Positions 18,204 through 27,652 of a DNA stretch of 64,000 bases are shown here, in pieces; within the stretch, counting starts at the first letter, position 1, and each line of letters opens with the position of its first letter. This DNA comes from Flavobacterium ichthyis (GTDB lineage: Bacteria > Bacteroidota > Bacteroidia > Flavobacteriales > Flavobacteriaceae): contig NZ_JAABLM010000001.1 in NCBI RefSeq assembly GCF_009915155.1, positions 62,001 through 126,000 on the forward strand, written 5' to 3'. The notes under the pieces were generated by a model. It had not been told where the DNA came from and made no database searches. It saw only the letters and a program-made list of their open reading frames with translations. A program made the translations under genes and the position numbers.

Positions 18204-18211
18204 TATCTTTG
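18204..18211 (+). promoter_or_regulatory. -7 box of the export operon
   Basis: TATCTTTG fits TANNTTTG about 57 nt before the TetR ATG. No convincing -33 TTG was found at the right distance. Confidence 0.4.
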
Positions 18212-18267
18212 TATTGAAAATAATGTTTTGATCAGGCTATACTTTATTGAACAAGATTAACACCAAA

Positions 18268-18933
18268 ATGCACACGAAAGAAAACATATCCAACAAAAAC
18301 GTATTTTTAAAAGATCCTGAAACATCCGTTTTAGGCAAAAAAATAATTGGAAGTAGCATTGAAATGATTGATGAAATTGGCTTTGAAAACTTCACTTTTA
18401 AAAAATTAGGTGAAAAAATCAATAGCAATGAAAGTTCTATATACCGATATTTTGAAAACAAACATAAATTAATGTTATATCTTTCGTCATGGTATTGGGA
18501 GTGGATTGAAAAAAAAATGCTTGCAGCAACACAACATTTCTCTACTTCAAAAGAAAAGCTAGAGCAGGCCATCATTGTGGTTACGGAAAAAATTGAAGAT
18601 GACGGCAATACTCCTTATGTAAATGAATCAATTTTAAATAAAATCATCATTCAAGAATTTACGAAAACATTGTTTACAAAGGAAGTTGATGAAGAAAATA
18701 AAAAAGGGTTTTTTATGATTTACAAAAGAGTCATTAACCACATAACAGATTTAATTTCTGAAGTTAACCCTAATTATCGTTATGCCAAGAGCTTAGCCTC
18801 AACCGTGGTCGAAGGTTCATTACACCAGCATTTTCTTAAAGAACATTTTAAGACTATTACAAACTGTAACAACGAAATTTCACCTACTGATTTTTACCTT
18901 ACTTTAATCGAAAAAACCCTCGAAAAGTCATGA
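18268..18933 (+). CDS. TetR family transcriptional regulator of the export operon
   Basis: A 221-aa protein from ATG 18268; a TTG at 18247 would add seven residues and is less likely. The N-terminal helix-turn-helix is clear: IGSSIEMIDEIGFENFTFKK, then NESSIYRYFENKHKLMLYL. The C-terminal two thirds is helical, as expected for a ligand-binding and dimerisation domain, but has no recognisable ligand signature. Its stop overlaps the ABC gene start (ATGA at 18930-18933), so regulator and transporter are translationally coupled. Autoregulation of the operon is the simplest inference. Confidence 0.85.
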   Translation: MHTKENISNKNVFLKDPETSVLGKKIIGSSIEMIDEIGFENFTFKKLGEKINSNESSIYRYFENKHKLMLYLSSWYWEWIEKKMLAATQHFSTSKEKLEQAIIVVTEKIEDDGNTPYVNESILNKIIIQEFTKTLFTKEVDEENKKGFFMIYKRVINHITDLISEVNPNYRYAKSLASTVVEGSLHQHFLKEHFKTITNCNNEISPTDFYLTLIEKTLEKS

Positions 18934-20594
18934 AAACCACACCATTACAAAGATTTATTAATTTGTTAAAACTCGACAAAAAAGATGTTTACCAAATTAT
19001 TTTCTATGCTATTTTTGCAGGAATTGTAAGCTTATCTCTACCGCTTGGAATCCAAGCTATTATTAACTTAATACAGTCCGGGCAAGTAAGTGTCTCATGG
19101 ATAATATTAGTGATTTTTGTGGTAATTGGGGTAATATTAGTAGGAATATTATCAGTGATGCAACTAAGAATTACCGAAAATTTACAACAAAAAATATTCG
19201 TTCGCGCCTCTTTTGAGTTTGGGTATCGATTACCCAAAATAAAATTTGAAGCGATGAATGATCAATATCCTCCAGAATTAGCCAATCGATTTTTTGATAC
19301 CATTTCTGTACAAAAAGGTACCTCAAAGTTACTTTTGGATTTTCCGGCCGCGGTACTTCAAATTATCTTTGGGTTAGTTTTATTATCATTATACCATCCT
19401 TTTTTCATTTTTTTCGGAATTTTCTTAGCCATTTTACTCTACGCCATTTTTCATTTCTCGTACCAGTCCGGAATATCCACAAGTTTAAAAGAATCAAAAT
19501 ATAAGTATAAAGTTGCGAGCTGGTTACAAGAAATGGCTCGGAATAATTACAGCTTTAGAAAAAAAGATAACTTTGATTATGCCTTACAACGAAACAATAA
19601 ATTAGTAGAAGGCTACATCAGTTCAAGAGAAAGTCATTTTAGGGTTATTAGAAAACAGTTTATCCAGCTAGTAGGATTTAAAGTAATCATAACCGCATGT
19701 TTATTATTAGTAGGAGGTTATTTAGTATTGAATCAACAAATGAATATTGGTCAATTTGTAGCTGCAGAAATTATTATCATCTTGATAATCAATTCCGTAG
19801 AAAAACTAATCATTGGTTTAGATAATATTTATGACGTATTGACATCAATCGAAAAAATTGGTCAAGTAACTGATTTAGAAATAGAACAGCCTAGTGAAAA
19901 ATCACCTGATTATTGTTTTACCAATATTTCTCTCCAAATGGAGAACATGAGCTACAAATTCCCTCAAAGTAACGATTATTTTCTTGACAAAATAAATCTT
20001 AAAATTGAACAATCCGAGAAAATATATTTAGATGGCGATAATGGTTCTGGAAAAACAACCCTTATGCGTATTCTGTCCGGAATGTTACAACCTGCCCTAG
20101 GTGCATTTTACATCAATGATGATACTTACAGAAAAATTGATTTAGAACATTACCGATTACAAATTGGTACCATTACCCAAGGTGAAACTCCATTTGAAGG
20201 AACAATATTAGAAAACATCACCTTCAATAATCCCTTGATTAGCAACGACCAATTAAAATGGGCTATTGATAATGTAAAACTAGGAAGCTTTGTAAAATCG
20301 TTACCGGATGGTTTACAAACTAAAATTTTTCCTGATGGACGACAAATTTCTGCCTCAAATGCGCAGAAAATAATTTTGGCAAGAAACATAATTAACCATC
20401 CAAAAATATTATTTCTTGAAGATCCCGTTGAGAAAATGGATGAAGATGTTGCAAAAGAAATTATTGACTTTTTAACTGATTCGAAAAATAAATGGACGCT
20501 AATTGTTTCATCTAAGAATGAGTATTGGAAGCAAAAATGTAACCGAAAGATTATCATGAAAAACGGACAAATTATTGACGACATTAAAATCTAA
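18930..20594 (+). CDS. ABC transporter (fused membrane and nucleotide-binding domains) with degenerate catalytic motifs
   Basis: A 554-aa half-transporter: membrane segments over about residues 20-300, then a nucleotide-binding domain at about 335-554. No C39 peptidase domain is present. The Walker A motif is intact (GDNGSGKT, 369-376) and a Q-loop is plausible (TQGETPFEGTILENI). The signature reads ISASNAQK (473-480) where LSGGQxQR is expected, losing both glycines. Walker B reads ILFLEDP (Glu497-Asp498), reversing the usual Asp-Glu, and the H-loop position is Ser (IVSSKNE). It should bind ATP, but hydrolysis may be weak or altered. Followed by HlyD- and TolC-type genes, so it is the inner-membrane part of a tripartite exporter. 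Substrate unknown. Confidence 0.85.
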   Translation: MKTTPLQRFINLLKLDKKDVYQIIFYAIFAGIVSLSLPLGIQAIINLIQSGQVSVSWIILVIFVVIGVILVGILSVMQLRITENLQQKIFVRASFEFGYRLPKIKFEAMNDQYPPELANRFFDTISVQKGTSKLLLDFPAAVLQIIFGLVLLSLYHPFFIFFGIFLAILLYAIFHFSYQSGISTSLKESKYKYKVASWLQEMARNNYSFRKKDNFDYALQRNNKLVEGYISSRESHFRVIRKQFIQLVGFKVIITACLLLVGGYLVLNQQMNIGQFVAAEIIIILIINSVEKLIIGLDNIYDVLTSIEKIGQVTDLEIEQPSEKSPDYCFTNISLQMENMSYKFPQSNDYFLDKINLKIEQSEKIYLDGDNGSGKTTLMRILSGMLQPALGAFYINDDTYRKIDLEHYRLQIGTITQGETPFEGTILENITFNNPLISNDQLKWAIDNVKLGSFVKSLPDGLQTKIFPDGRQISASNAQKIILARNIINHPKILFLEDPVEKMDEDVAKEIIDFLTDSKNKWTLIVSSKNEYWKQKCNRKIIMKNGQIIDDIKI

Positions 20595-20599
20595 AGACC

Positions 20600-21946
20600 A
20601 TGCTAAACATTTCAAATAGAAACACGATTACTGAAAACATGGATCAGTATTCAACCGTAAAAAATTTAAGCGAACGGCCACATTATAAAATTTTAAATAA
20701 AATTATACTATACGTATGTTTGCTCGGAATCGTTTTTTTGTTTTTGCCTTGGACACAAAACATTTCCGGTTCTGGAAATGTTACCACGTTAAAGCCGGAT
20801 CACAGACCGCAAACAGTACATTCCGCAATAGCTGGTAGAATTGAAAAATGGTATGTTCAAGAAGGTGATTATGTAAAAAAAGGAGACACCATACTTTTCA
20901 TTTCTGAGATTAAAGAAGAATATTTTGATCCTAATTTGGTATCAAATGTTGAAAGCCAAGTAAAAGCAAAAAAATTGGCGGTAGAGTCCTACGAAAACAA
21001 GGTAACTACCTTATCCACACAAATTGGCGCAATTGAAAACGAACGAAGACTTAAGTTACAACAAGCAGAAAATAAAATTCGTCAAGCTTTTCTAAAAATC
21101 AAAAGTGACAGTATGGATCTTGAAGCGGTTAAAACCCAAATAAAAATTGCCACTACACAATACAATCGATCAGTTACCTTAAACAAAGAAGGGCTAAAAC
21201 CTTTAACCGATGTAGAAGAAAAAAGATTAAAATTACAAGAAGCCGAAGCCAAAATTATCACACAGGAAAATAAATTGTTAGCCAGCAAAAATGAATTGAT
21301 TAACGCTCAAGTAGAAATTAACCGTATCAATGCAGAATATGCCGAAAAATCTTCTAAAACCAAAAGTGATCAATACACCGCATTAAGCTCTCAATTTGAC
21401 ACCGAAGCACAAGCAAATAAACTTGAAAATCAATACGTTAACTACCAAATACGAAATGGTTTATATTATATTAAAGCCCCTCAAGATGGTTATGTAAACC
21501 GTGCATTAACATCTGGAATAGGCGAAACGATTAAAGAAGGAACTCAAGTTGTTAGTATTATGCCAGCAGCTTATGAACTTGCCGTTGAAACATACGTATC
21601 ACCTACAGATTTGCCACTTATTCACAAAGGAGAAAAAGTTCGCATTTGGTTTGACGGTTGGCCAACAGTAGTTTTTTCGGGTTGGCCCAATATGAGTTAC
21701 GGAACATTTGGGGGAAAAATTGTTGCTGTAGAAAACTTCATCAGTACAAATGGTAAATTCCGCGTGTTAATTGCTCCCGATGAAAACGAAGAACCTTGGC
21801 CAAAACAAATAAGTATTGGTTCCGGAGCGCAAACTTTAGCATTACTTGATAACGTACCTATTTGGTTCGAAATGTGGCGAACACTTAATGGTTTTCCACC
21901 AAATTATTATCAGCCTAAAGGTACAACCACTAATGAAAAAAAGTAA
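20600..21946 (+). CDS. HlyD family membrane-fusion (periplasmic adaptor) protein
   Basis: A 448-aa adaptor that would link the ABC protein to the outer-membrane channel. There is one membrane anchor at about residues 33-50 (IILYVCLLGIVFLFLPW), then a split lipoyl-type hairpin domain (AIAGRIEKWYVQEGDYVKKG and, after the coiled coil, IKAPQDGYVNRAL). The long alpha-helical hairpin lies at about residues 110-270 (Lys/Glu/Gln-rich, KLQQAENKIRQAF...). Later blocks (VVSIMPAAYELAVETYV, IHKGEKVRIWFDGWP) are the beta-barrel region. It lies 5 nt after the ABC gene and ends immediately before the TolC-type gene. Confidence 0.9.
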   Translation: MLNISNRNTITENMDQYSTVKNLSERPHYKILNKIILYVCLLGIVFLFLPWTQNISGSGNVTTLKPDHRPQTVHSAIAGRIEKWYVQEGDYVKKGDTILFISEIKEEYFDPNLVSNVESQVKAKKLAVESYENKVTTLSTQIGAIENERRLKLQQAENKIRQAFLKIKSDSMDLEAVKTQIKIATTQYNRSVTLNKEGLKPLTDVEEKRLKLQEAEAKIITQENKLLASKNELINAQVEINRINAEYAEKSSKTKSDQYTALSSQFDTEAQANKLENQYVNYQIRNGLYYIKAPQDGYVNRALTSGIGETIKEGTQVVSIMPAAYELAVETYVSPTDLPLIHKGEKVRIWFDGWPTVVFSGWPNMSYGTFGGKIVAVENFISTNGKFRVLIAPDENEEPWPKQISIGSGAQTLALLDNVPIWFEMWRTLNGFPPNYYQPKGTTTNEKK

Positions 21947-23332
21947 ATGAAAAAGCTTTTAACATTTTTGTTTTGCAGTTTTTCACTGTTCGCGCAAGAA
22001 AAAAAGTCGGAAGAATTTTCTTTCAATGAATTTCTGGGATATGTGAAAAAATACCATCCTATGGTAAAAAGTGCCAATTTAGAAATCAGTAGTTCACAAG
22101 CCAACCTAATGATGGCAAGAGGTGGTTTCGACCCGAAAATAGAAGTAGATTTTGACAAAAAACAATTTAAAGAAACCGAATATTATTCCATTTTAAATAG
22201 CAGTTTTAAAATTCCTACCTGGTATGGAATAGAAATAAAAGCGGGTTTTGACAATAGCGAAGGTGTTTATCTCAATCCACAAAATACCTTACCAAATCAA
22301 GGGTTGACATCTTTAGGAGTAACAGTTCCTATAGGTCAAGGATTGTTTATAAACCAACGAATGGCGGATTTGCGTCAAGCAAAAATACAATTACAATTGA
22401 GCGTTGCTGAAAGAAAATTGCAGGCAATTGAGGTTTTATACGATGCTTCTGTGGCATATTTTAATTGGAAAAGAAGCCACAGCGAGATGATTTTGTATAA
22501 AAATTATTTAGAAAATGCCGAAGTTAGATTTAAAGGAATTTCGGGGTTGATTAAAAATGGTGACGCCCCTGCAATTGATAGCATCGAAGCAGGGATTATC
22601 GTAAAAAATAGGAAATTAAATTTCATCGATTCGCAGTTAAAACTTACAAAAGCTAAACTTGAGCTTTCAAACTTTTTATGGCTGGAAAATAATATTCCGC
22701 TGGAATTGCAGGAACATTTGGTTCCGGAACGCAACTTGAATCAAACCGTTGAAGAAACCTTAAGAACAAATGAACTTTTAACTAATACAATTTCTCTACA
22801 AAATCATCCAAAAATAAATGCGTTAGAACGAAAAATTGACATCCTTGAAGTGGAAAGAAAGTTGAAAGCCAATATGTTATTACCAAAAGTAGATTTAGGC
22901 TACCATTATCTTTCCGAACCTAGTTATTTTGATCAAGGTAATTTTGAAAATTACAAAATAGGTTTAAACTTCAGCTTTCCTATCTTTTTACGAAAAGAAC
23001 GTGGAAGCCTTCAGCTCACAAAATTCAAACTTCAGGATGCAGGTTTTGATCTGGATTTACAACGCGTTGAACTTAAAAATAAAATTAATGCCCAACAAAC
23101 GGAGATCAATTCGCTTAAAACCCAACAGGAAATAATTGATAATTTAGTAGAAGATTATCAAACCATGTTAAACTCTGAAGAAAGATTATTTTCTTTTGGC
23201 GAAAGCTCGATATTTTTAATCAATTCACGTGAAAACAATTTAGTTAATTCACAACTTTCAGCACTTAATTTAGAAAATCGTTTCTTAATTTCGCACGCGG
23301 AACTTTACCGGATTATGGCTAATCCAGATTAA
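21947..23332 (+). CDS. TolC family outer-membrane channel protein
   Basis: A 461-aa protein whose start codon follows the HlyD-type stop with no gap. The signal peptide is MKKLLTFLFCSFSLFAQ. The two outer-membrane-efflux repeats are readable as heptad-rich helices: first GYVKKYHPMVKSANLEISSS through QLQLSVAERKLQAIEVLYD, then INALERKIDILEVERKLKAN through LKNKINAQQTEINSLKTQQE. It should form the trimeric duct of the tripartite exporter. This gene ends the operon; the next gene follows 49 nt later with no clear terminator between them. Confidence 0.9.
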   Translation: MKKLLTFLFCSFSLFAQEKKSEEFSFNEFLGYVKKYHPMVKSANLEISSSQANLMMARGGFDPKIEVDFDKKQFKETEYYSILNSSFKIPTWYGIEIKAGFDNSEGVYLNPQNTLPNQGLTSLGVTVPIGQGLFINQRMADLRQAKIQLQLSVAERKLQAIEVLYDASVAYFNWKRSHSEMILYKNYLENAEVRFKGISGLIKNGDAPAIDSIEAGIIVKNRKLNFIDSQLKLTKAKLELSNFLWLENNIPLELQEHLVPERNLNQTVEETLRTNELLTNTISLQNHPKINALERKIDILEVERKLKANMLLPKVDLGYHYLSEPSYFDQGNFENYKIGLNFSFPIFLRKERGSLQLTKFKLQDAGFDLDLQRVELKNKINAQQTEINSLKTQQEIIDNLVEDYQTMLNSEERLFSFGESSIFLINSRENNLVNSQLSALNLENRFLISHAELYRIMANPD

Positions 23333-23381
23333 GTTCTAATATTTCATACTCTTTTCGGGTTTAATAATAATCGTTGCACTT

Positions 23382-26171
23382 ATGCTCTTTCAAAAAAAAA
23401 TTTTCACCTTACTCAGCTTGCTAATCTCATGCGTCATTTTTGGACAAGAAGGAGCATCATCTTGTGCAGAACTTGAAGCTAATTTTCAGCAATATCAATC
23501 TTGTGCAACCAATATTCCTTTTAGAAACTCAACAAATAATACAAGTGATGTGTTCAATACCACCTGTATTGGCGATAGTTTTCGTGGTCCAACATGGTTT
23601 TATATGAGAATCCAGCAATCAGGAGATATTAGACTGCAAATTTCTCAAGTAGATGATTTTGGAAACTCTTCTGACGTGGATTTCGTACTTTGGGGACCAT
23701 TTGACGATTTAAACAATATTTGCAGCAGATTAAACATCAACACCGAAGTAGATTGTAGCTGGTCATCTTCAGGAATTGAAAATGTTAACATTCCGGCAGC
23801 TGTTTCGGGAAAATTATATGTATTGTTAGTAGATAATTATGCCAATACTCCTGGTGAAATTTCTATTAGACAAACCGGTGGAACGGGAAGCTCGGATTGT
23901 AGCTTCTTGTCTTCAGTAGAAATTTTAGACGAAATAGGAAATGAAATCACGCAATTTAATTATTGCCAGCCACAAAATAAAACACTTTTAGCGAATATTG
24001 ATACTAATAATTACGAAGGCAACTTAGCTGATTTACGATTCAATTACAAATGGTTTTTTAATGACATTTTAGTAGCTGATATTCAAAATTCAACCATCAA
24101 TACTAATACCTTTATAGCAAATCAAACCGGAAATTATCGCGTTGAAGTCACGGCTTATGATAGCACAGATTCGTCAGTTGTAATAGCAGATTTAGAAGTA
24201 AGTACAGATGAAATTGATTTAATTTTTTATGGAACACCCACTTTAATTTCTAATTTAACTTTACAAAAATGTGACAACACCAGTCCATATAATGGATTGG
24301 AAAGAACCAATTTAACCGAAATTGAATCAACAATAAGTCTCGGAGGTGATTATCCTGTTTTATTCAAATATTGGTTAGATGCTGCTCATACTCAAGAAAT
24401 CACTGATGCAACTAATTTTTTAAATACAACTCCATCACAAACGATTTACGTAACTGCTTCTTATGATTTTAGTTGTACAAGCAATATAGCTTCTTCAAGT
24501 TTTGAATTGATAATCAACACATTACCAGCAAGCGACACGAATCCGCAAGCGATTGAAAAATGTGACGAAACCGGATTTTCTTCATTTGATTTAAGAATTC
24601 GGGAAAATCAAATGGCATCTCCGGCAAGTGTAACTTCCATCAACTTTAAATACTATATTGACCGAAATGACGCCTTGTCTAATGCCGGAAATTTTATCGC
24701 AACACCCGATAATTATACTAACACAATTGCAGATACACAAACTATTTATGTTCGGTTAGCAGAAGCTACGGATCCAGACAATTCTTGTTTTAGAATTTTA
24801 GAATTACAATTGATTGTTAACAATATTCCGCCAAATAATATTTCGACAACGCCTTACACTTCTTGTGTTTCTGGAGGTATTGGCCTTTTTCCGGCAGAAA
24901 TTAATACTGGTTTATCTGCAACAGATTTTACTTTTGAATGGTTCAACCAGCATAATGCTTTGCCCGGAAATAGCATTACTACTGAAACCGGAAGTAATTT
25001 TACTACAACAAATGCTGGAAATTATTCTGTAAAAATTGTGGACACTACCAATCCCGCGGCTTGCGAAAGAATCATTAATTTCAGCGTAATTTCCTCAATA
25101 ATTCCTTCAGGAAATAACAACCCGCAACCCATTTACCTTTGTGACAATTCAGGTTTTGCCAATTTTAATCTTCGCATTCGTGAGGCTGAAATGGCCGAAA
25201 CTTTAAACGTAACCGATTTAGATTTTAAATATTACAAAAATGAAACGGATGCTTTAAATAATGCCGGAAATTTTATTCCTGACCCTGAAAATCATATTAA
25301 CTCCACTTCAAATGAAGATACAATCTATGTAAGAATCGCTGATGCTGCTAACCCAAATAGTACTTGTTTTGTGGTAGTACAACTGGATTTATTTGTAGAA
25401 AAAGTTCCCGAAAATAATTTAAGAGATTATCCATATAGAATTTGTATGTCGATGGCGGGACAACCATTGCAGCCTGCTATTATCGATACAAATTTAGATC
25501 CTTCGGTTTATACATTTTCGTGGCATCGCGGCTTTAACGCTTTACCTGGAACTGTTATTGTAGGCGAAAATGATGCTGTTTTTGAAACTACGGTTGGTGG
25601 TAATTATTCTGTAAAAATCATAAATACGAGCAATCCTGCAATGTGCGAAACCATTGCTAATTTTGAAGTATTAACGGCTGACATTCCTTTTAATATCGAA
25701 GCTACTCCAGTGCAACAAGTTTCTTTCGCAGGAAACGCAACAATCACAGTAACGATCGATAATCCTTCGCCTGATTTTCAATTTATGATTGATAATAACG
25801 GATGGCAAGAAAGTCCGGTGTTCGAAAATATTTTACCCGGATTTCACACGGTTAGTGTGCGAAATAAATTTGGCTGTGAAACCACTTCTACCCAAATTGT
25901 GGTGGTAGATTATATGAAAGTTTTTACACCAAATGGCGATGGCTACAATGATTTTTGGACCGTTGGCGGACGAGCAATTTTTGAAAAACACCAACTTTTT
26001 ATTTTTGACAGATACGGAAAACTCATAGCTGATATTACCAGAAATTTACGCGGCTGGGATGGCACTTTTAATGGAAAACCTTTACCTGCCGACGATTACT
26101 GGTTTAAAATTATTTATGAAAGAAATGGTGAGAAAGGTGAATACAGAAACCATTTTACACTGAAAAGGTAG
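23382..26171 (+). CDS. Large secreted protein with T9SS type B sorting domain and two internal repeats
   Basis: A 929-aa secreted protein with a signal peptide ending near CVIFGQ. A beta-rich N-terminal region (about residues 20-170, with paired cysteines) is followed by Ig-like modules. Two tandem copies of a roughly 190-residue unit lie at about 24535-25110 and 25117-25690; compare NPQAIEKCDETGFSSFDLRI with NPQPIYLCDNSGFANFNLRI, and AGNYSVKIVDTTNPAACERI with GGNYSVKIINTSNPAMCETI. The C-terminus is the gliding-associated CHU_C domain (MKVFTPNGDGYNDFWTVGG, FDRYGKLI, GWDGTFNGKPLPADDYWF), the type B T9SS signal. Such proteins are surface-attached or secreted adhesin-like products. It is a likely substrate of the PorU/PorV system; the ligand is unknown. 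Confidence 0.9.
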   Translation: MLFQKKIFTLLSLLISCVIFGQEGASSCAELEANFQQYQSCATNIPFRNSTNNTSDVFNTTCIGDSFRGPTWFYMRIQQSGDIRLQISQVDDFGNSSDVDFVLWGPFDDLNNICSRLNINTEVDCSWSSSGIENVNIPAAVSGKLYVLLVDNYANTPGEISIRQTGGTGSSDCSFLSSVEILDEIGNEITQFNYCQPQNKTLLANIDTNNYEGNLADLRFNYKWFFNDILVADIQNSTINTNTFIANQTGNYRVEVTAYDSTDSSVVIADLEVSTDEIDLIFYGTPTLISNLTLQKCDNTSPYNGLERTNLTEIESTISLGGDYPVLFKYWLDAAHTQEITDATNFLNTTPSQTIYVTASYDFSCTSNIASSSFELIINTLPASDTNPQAIEKCDETGFSSFDLRIRENQMASPASVTSINFKYYIDRNDALSNAGNFIATPDNYTNTIADTQTIYVRLAEATDPDNSCFRILELQLIVNNIPPNNISTTPYTSCVSGGIGLFPAEINTGLSATDFTFEWFNQHNALPGNSITTETGSNFTTTNAGNYSVKIVDTTNPAACERIINFSVISSIIPSGNNNPQPIYLCDNSGFANFNLRIREAEMAETLNVTDLDFKYYKNETDALNNAGNFIPDPENHINSTSNEDTIYVRIADAANPNSTCFVVVQLDLFVEKVPENNLRDYPYRICMSMAGQPLQPAIIDTNLDPSVYTFSWHRGFNALPGTVIVGENDAVFETTVGGNYSVKIINTSNPAMCETIANFEVLTADIPFNIEATPVQQVSFAGNATITVTIDNPSPDFQFMIDNNGWQESPVFENILPGFHTVSVRNKFGCETTSTQIVVVDYMKVFTPNGDGYNDFWTVGGRAIFEKHQLFIFDRYGKLIADITRNLRGWDGTFNGKPLPADDYWFKIIYERNGEKGEYRNHFTLKR

Positions 26172-26294
26172 ATTGAGGATTTTTGATTTAGAATTTAGTT
26201 GGATTTTTTTGAAAAATATAAATCATACAACTTGGTTACATCCCAAACTGCTAACTTCTAAATCACAACTCATTCATAAGTGCCAAAAAAACCT

Positions 26295-26302
26295 TACTTT
26301 TG
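26295..26302 (+). promoter_or_regulatory. -7 box of map
   Basis: TACTTTTG fits TANNTTTG 21 nt before the map ATG. No matching -33 box is seen. Confidence 0.4.
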
Positions 26303-26323
26303 CATTTCTAAATTTTTGACGAT

Positions 26324-27145
26324 ATGATTATTCCAAAAACCCGTGAAGAGATTGAATTAATGCGTGAAAGTTCATTGCTTGTTTCTAAAACATTAGGAAT
26401 GTTAGCAACCGAATTAAAACCTGGAATCACAACTTTACAACTTGATAAAATGGCGGAAGAATTTATTCGCGATCATCAAGCTGTACCCGGATTTTTGGGT
26501 TTATATGGATGTCCGTCATCTATTTTGACAAGCGTAAACGAACAGATTGTTCATGGTTTGCCCAACAATCGCCCTATTGAAGAAGGTGATATTGTATCGG
26601 TGGATTGTGGTGTATTAAAAAATGAATTTTATGGAGACCACGCTTATACATTTGAAATTGGCGAAGTAGCTCCAGAAACAAAAAAGCTATTGCAGATTAC
26701 CAAAGAATCGTTATACATAGGAATTAGCGAATTTAAAGCCGGAAACCGTGTGGAAGATGTGGGAAATGCGATACAAAAATATACTGAAGCTGCTGGTTAC
26801 GGTGTAGTACGAGAACTGGTTGGTCATGGTTTAGGACGAAAAATGCATGAAGATCCTGAAATGCCAAATTACGGAAAACGTGGTCGTGGAAAATTATTTG
26901 TGGAAGGAATGGTTGTTGCCATCGAACCTATGATTAATTTGGGAACCAAAAATATTAAACAACTCAAAGACGGGTGGACAATTATTACTGCTGATAAAAA
27001 ACCAAGTGCCCATTTTGAGCATAACGTAGCGTTAATTGACGGAAAACCGGAATTGCTTTCAACTTTCTCATATATCTACGAGGCTTTAGGAATTGTGAGT
27101 ACTGAAGAAGTAGCGTTTAGAAAACAACCGTTGGTTTTGAGTTAG
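26324..27145 (+). CDS. map: Methionine aminopeptidase, type I
   Basis: Removes the initiator methionine from nascent proteins. At 273 aa it is a normal type Ia enzyme. The pita-bread metal ligands are visible: Asp in VSVDCGVLKNEFYGDHAYTF (two Asp), His in VGHGLGRKMHEDPEMPNYG, Glu in VVAIEPMINLG and the last Glu in HFEHNVALID. The N-terminus (IPKTREEIELMRESSLLVSK) is typical. It lies alone between the T9SS cargo and the broken GxxExxY gene. Confidence 0.95.
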   Translation: MIIPKTREEIELMRESSLLVSKTLGMLATELKPGITTLQLDKMAEEFIRDHQAVPGFLGLYGCPSSILTSVNEQIVHGLPNNRPIEEGDIVSVDCGVLKNEFYGDHAYTFEIGEVAPETKKLLQITKESLYIGISEFKAGNRVEDVGNAIQKYTEAAGYGVVRELVGHGLGRKMHEDPEMPNYGKRGRGKLFVEGMVVAIEPMINLGTKNIKQLKDGWTIITADKKPSAHFEHNVALIDGKPELLSTFSYIYEALGIVSTEEVAFRKQPLVLS

Positions 27146-27157
27146 GGACTGTATCAC

Positions 27158-27190
27158 CGAGATTCGCCAAGATTCGCCAGAGATTCGCTA
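27158..27190. repeat. Short imperfect direct repeat before the GxxExxY gene
   Basis: Three imperfect copies of GATTCGCCA-like sequence (CGAGATTCGCC, AAGATTCGCC, AGAGATTCGCT) lie between map and the GxxExxY frame. Confidence 0.6.
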
Positions 27191-27212
27191 AAATATTTAT
27201 AAGCCGTAAAAT

Positions 27213-27614
27213 ATGTATCAGCAGAACGAATTTCAAGAAAATTTAGATTCCATTTCCTATAAAATAATTGGTTGTGCAATAGATGTTCATAAAGAGTTGG
27301 GGCCTTGATTGTTGGAATCAGCCTATCAAGAATATTTACTGTACGAACTTAAAAATACTGGGTTATTTGTCGAAAAACAAATTGCGCGTCCCATAACGTA
27401 CAAAAATTTAAAACTGGAACACGGCTATCGAATTGATTTACTCGTGGAAAGTAAAATTGTTATTGAACTAAAAACTGTTGAAGCATTCACAGATGTTCAT
27501 TTTGCATAAATTCTAACGTATATTAAATTGGGAAAATATCCTTTAGGACTTTTGATTAATTTTCACTCTAACATTTTAAAAAATAATATCAAAAGATTTA
27601 TAAATACTCTGTGA
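27213..27614 (+). pseudogene. GxxExxY family gene broken by two stop codons
   Basis: One continuous frame of 133 codons encodes a GxxExxY protein (a small PD-(D/E)XK nuclease-like family of unknown role) but has two internal stops. The first, TGA at 27306-27308, stands where the family has Gly in GPGLLESAY: here HKELGP, stop, LLESAYQEYLLYEL. The second, TAA at 27507-27509, stands where Gln is expected (TDVHFA, stop, ILTYIKLGKYPLGLLINF). The frame otherwise continues cleanly to TGA at 27612, with family motifs HGYRIDLLVESKIVIELKTV. Flanking repeats lie on both sides (see repeats). Two independent nonsense changes make a sequencing error unlikely. Confidence 0.85.
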
Positions 27615-27650
27615 AACTTTGTGAAACTTTGTGAAACTTTGTGAAAAAAT
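27611..27650. repeat. 10-bp tandem repeat GTGAAACTTT after the GxxExxY gene
   Basis: Three exact copies of GTGAAACTTT (27611-27640) and a fourth decayed copy (GTGAAAAAAT). It begins at the last codons of the broken gene and ends two bases before the methyltransferase start codon. Confidence 0.9.
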
Positions 27651-27652
27651 AA

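Noticed and set aside
27611..27650. Decamer array as a direct-repeat origin or iteron
   Set aside because: Only three exact copies, no replication gene near, and it sits at the end of a broken gene; a simple-sequence expansion is more likely.
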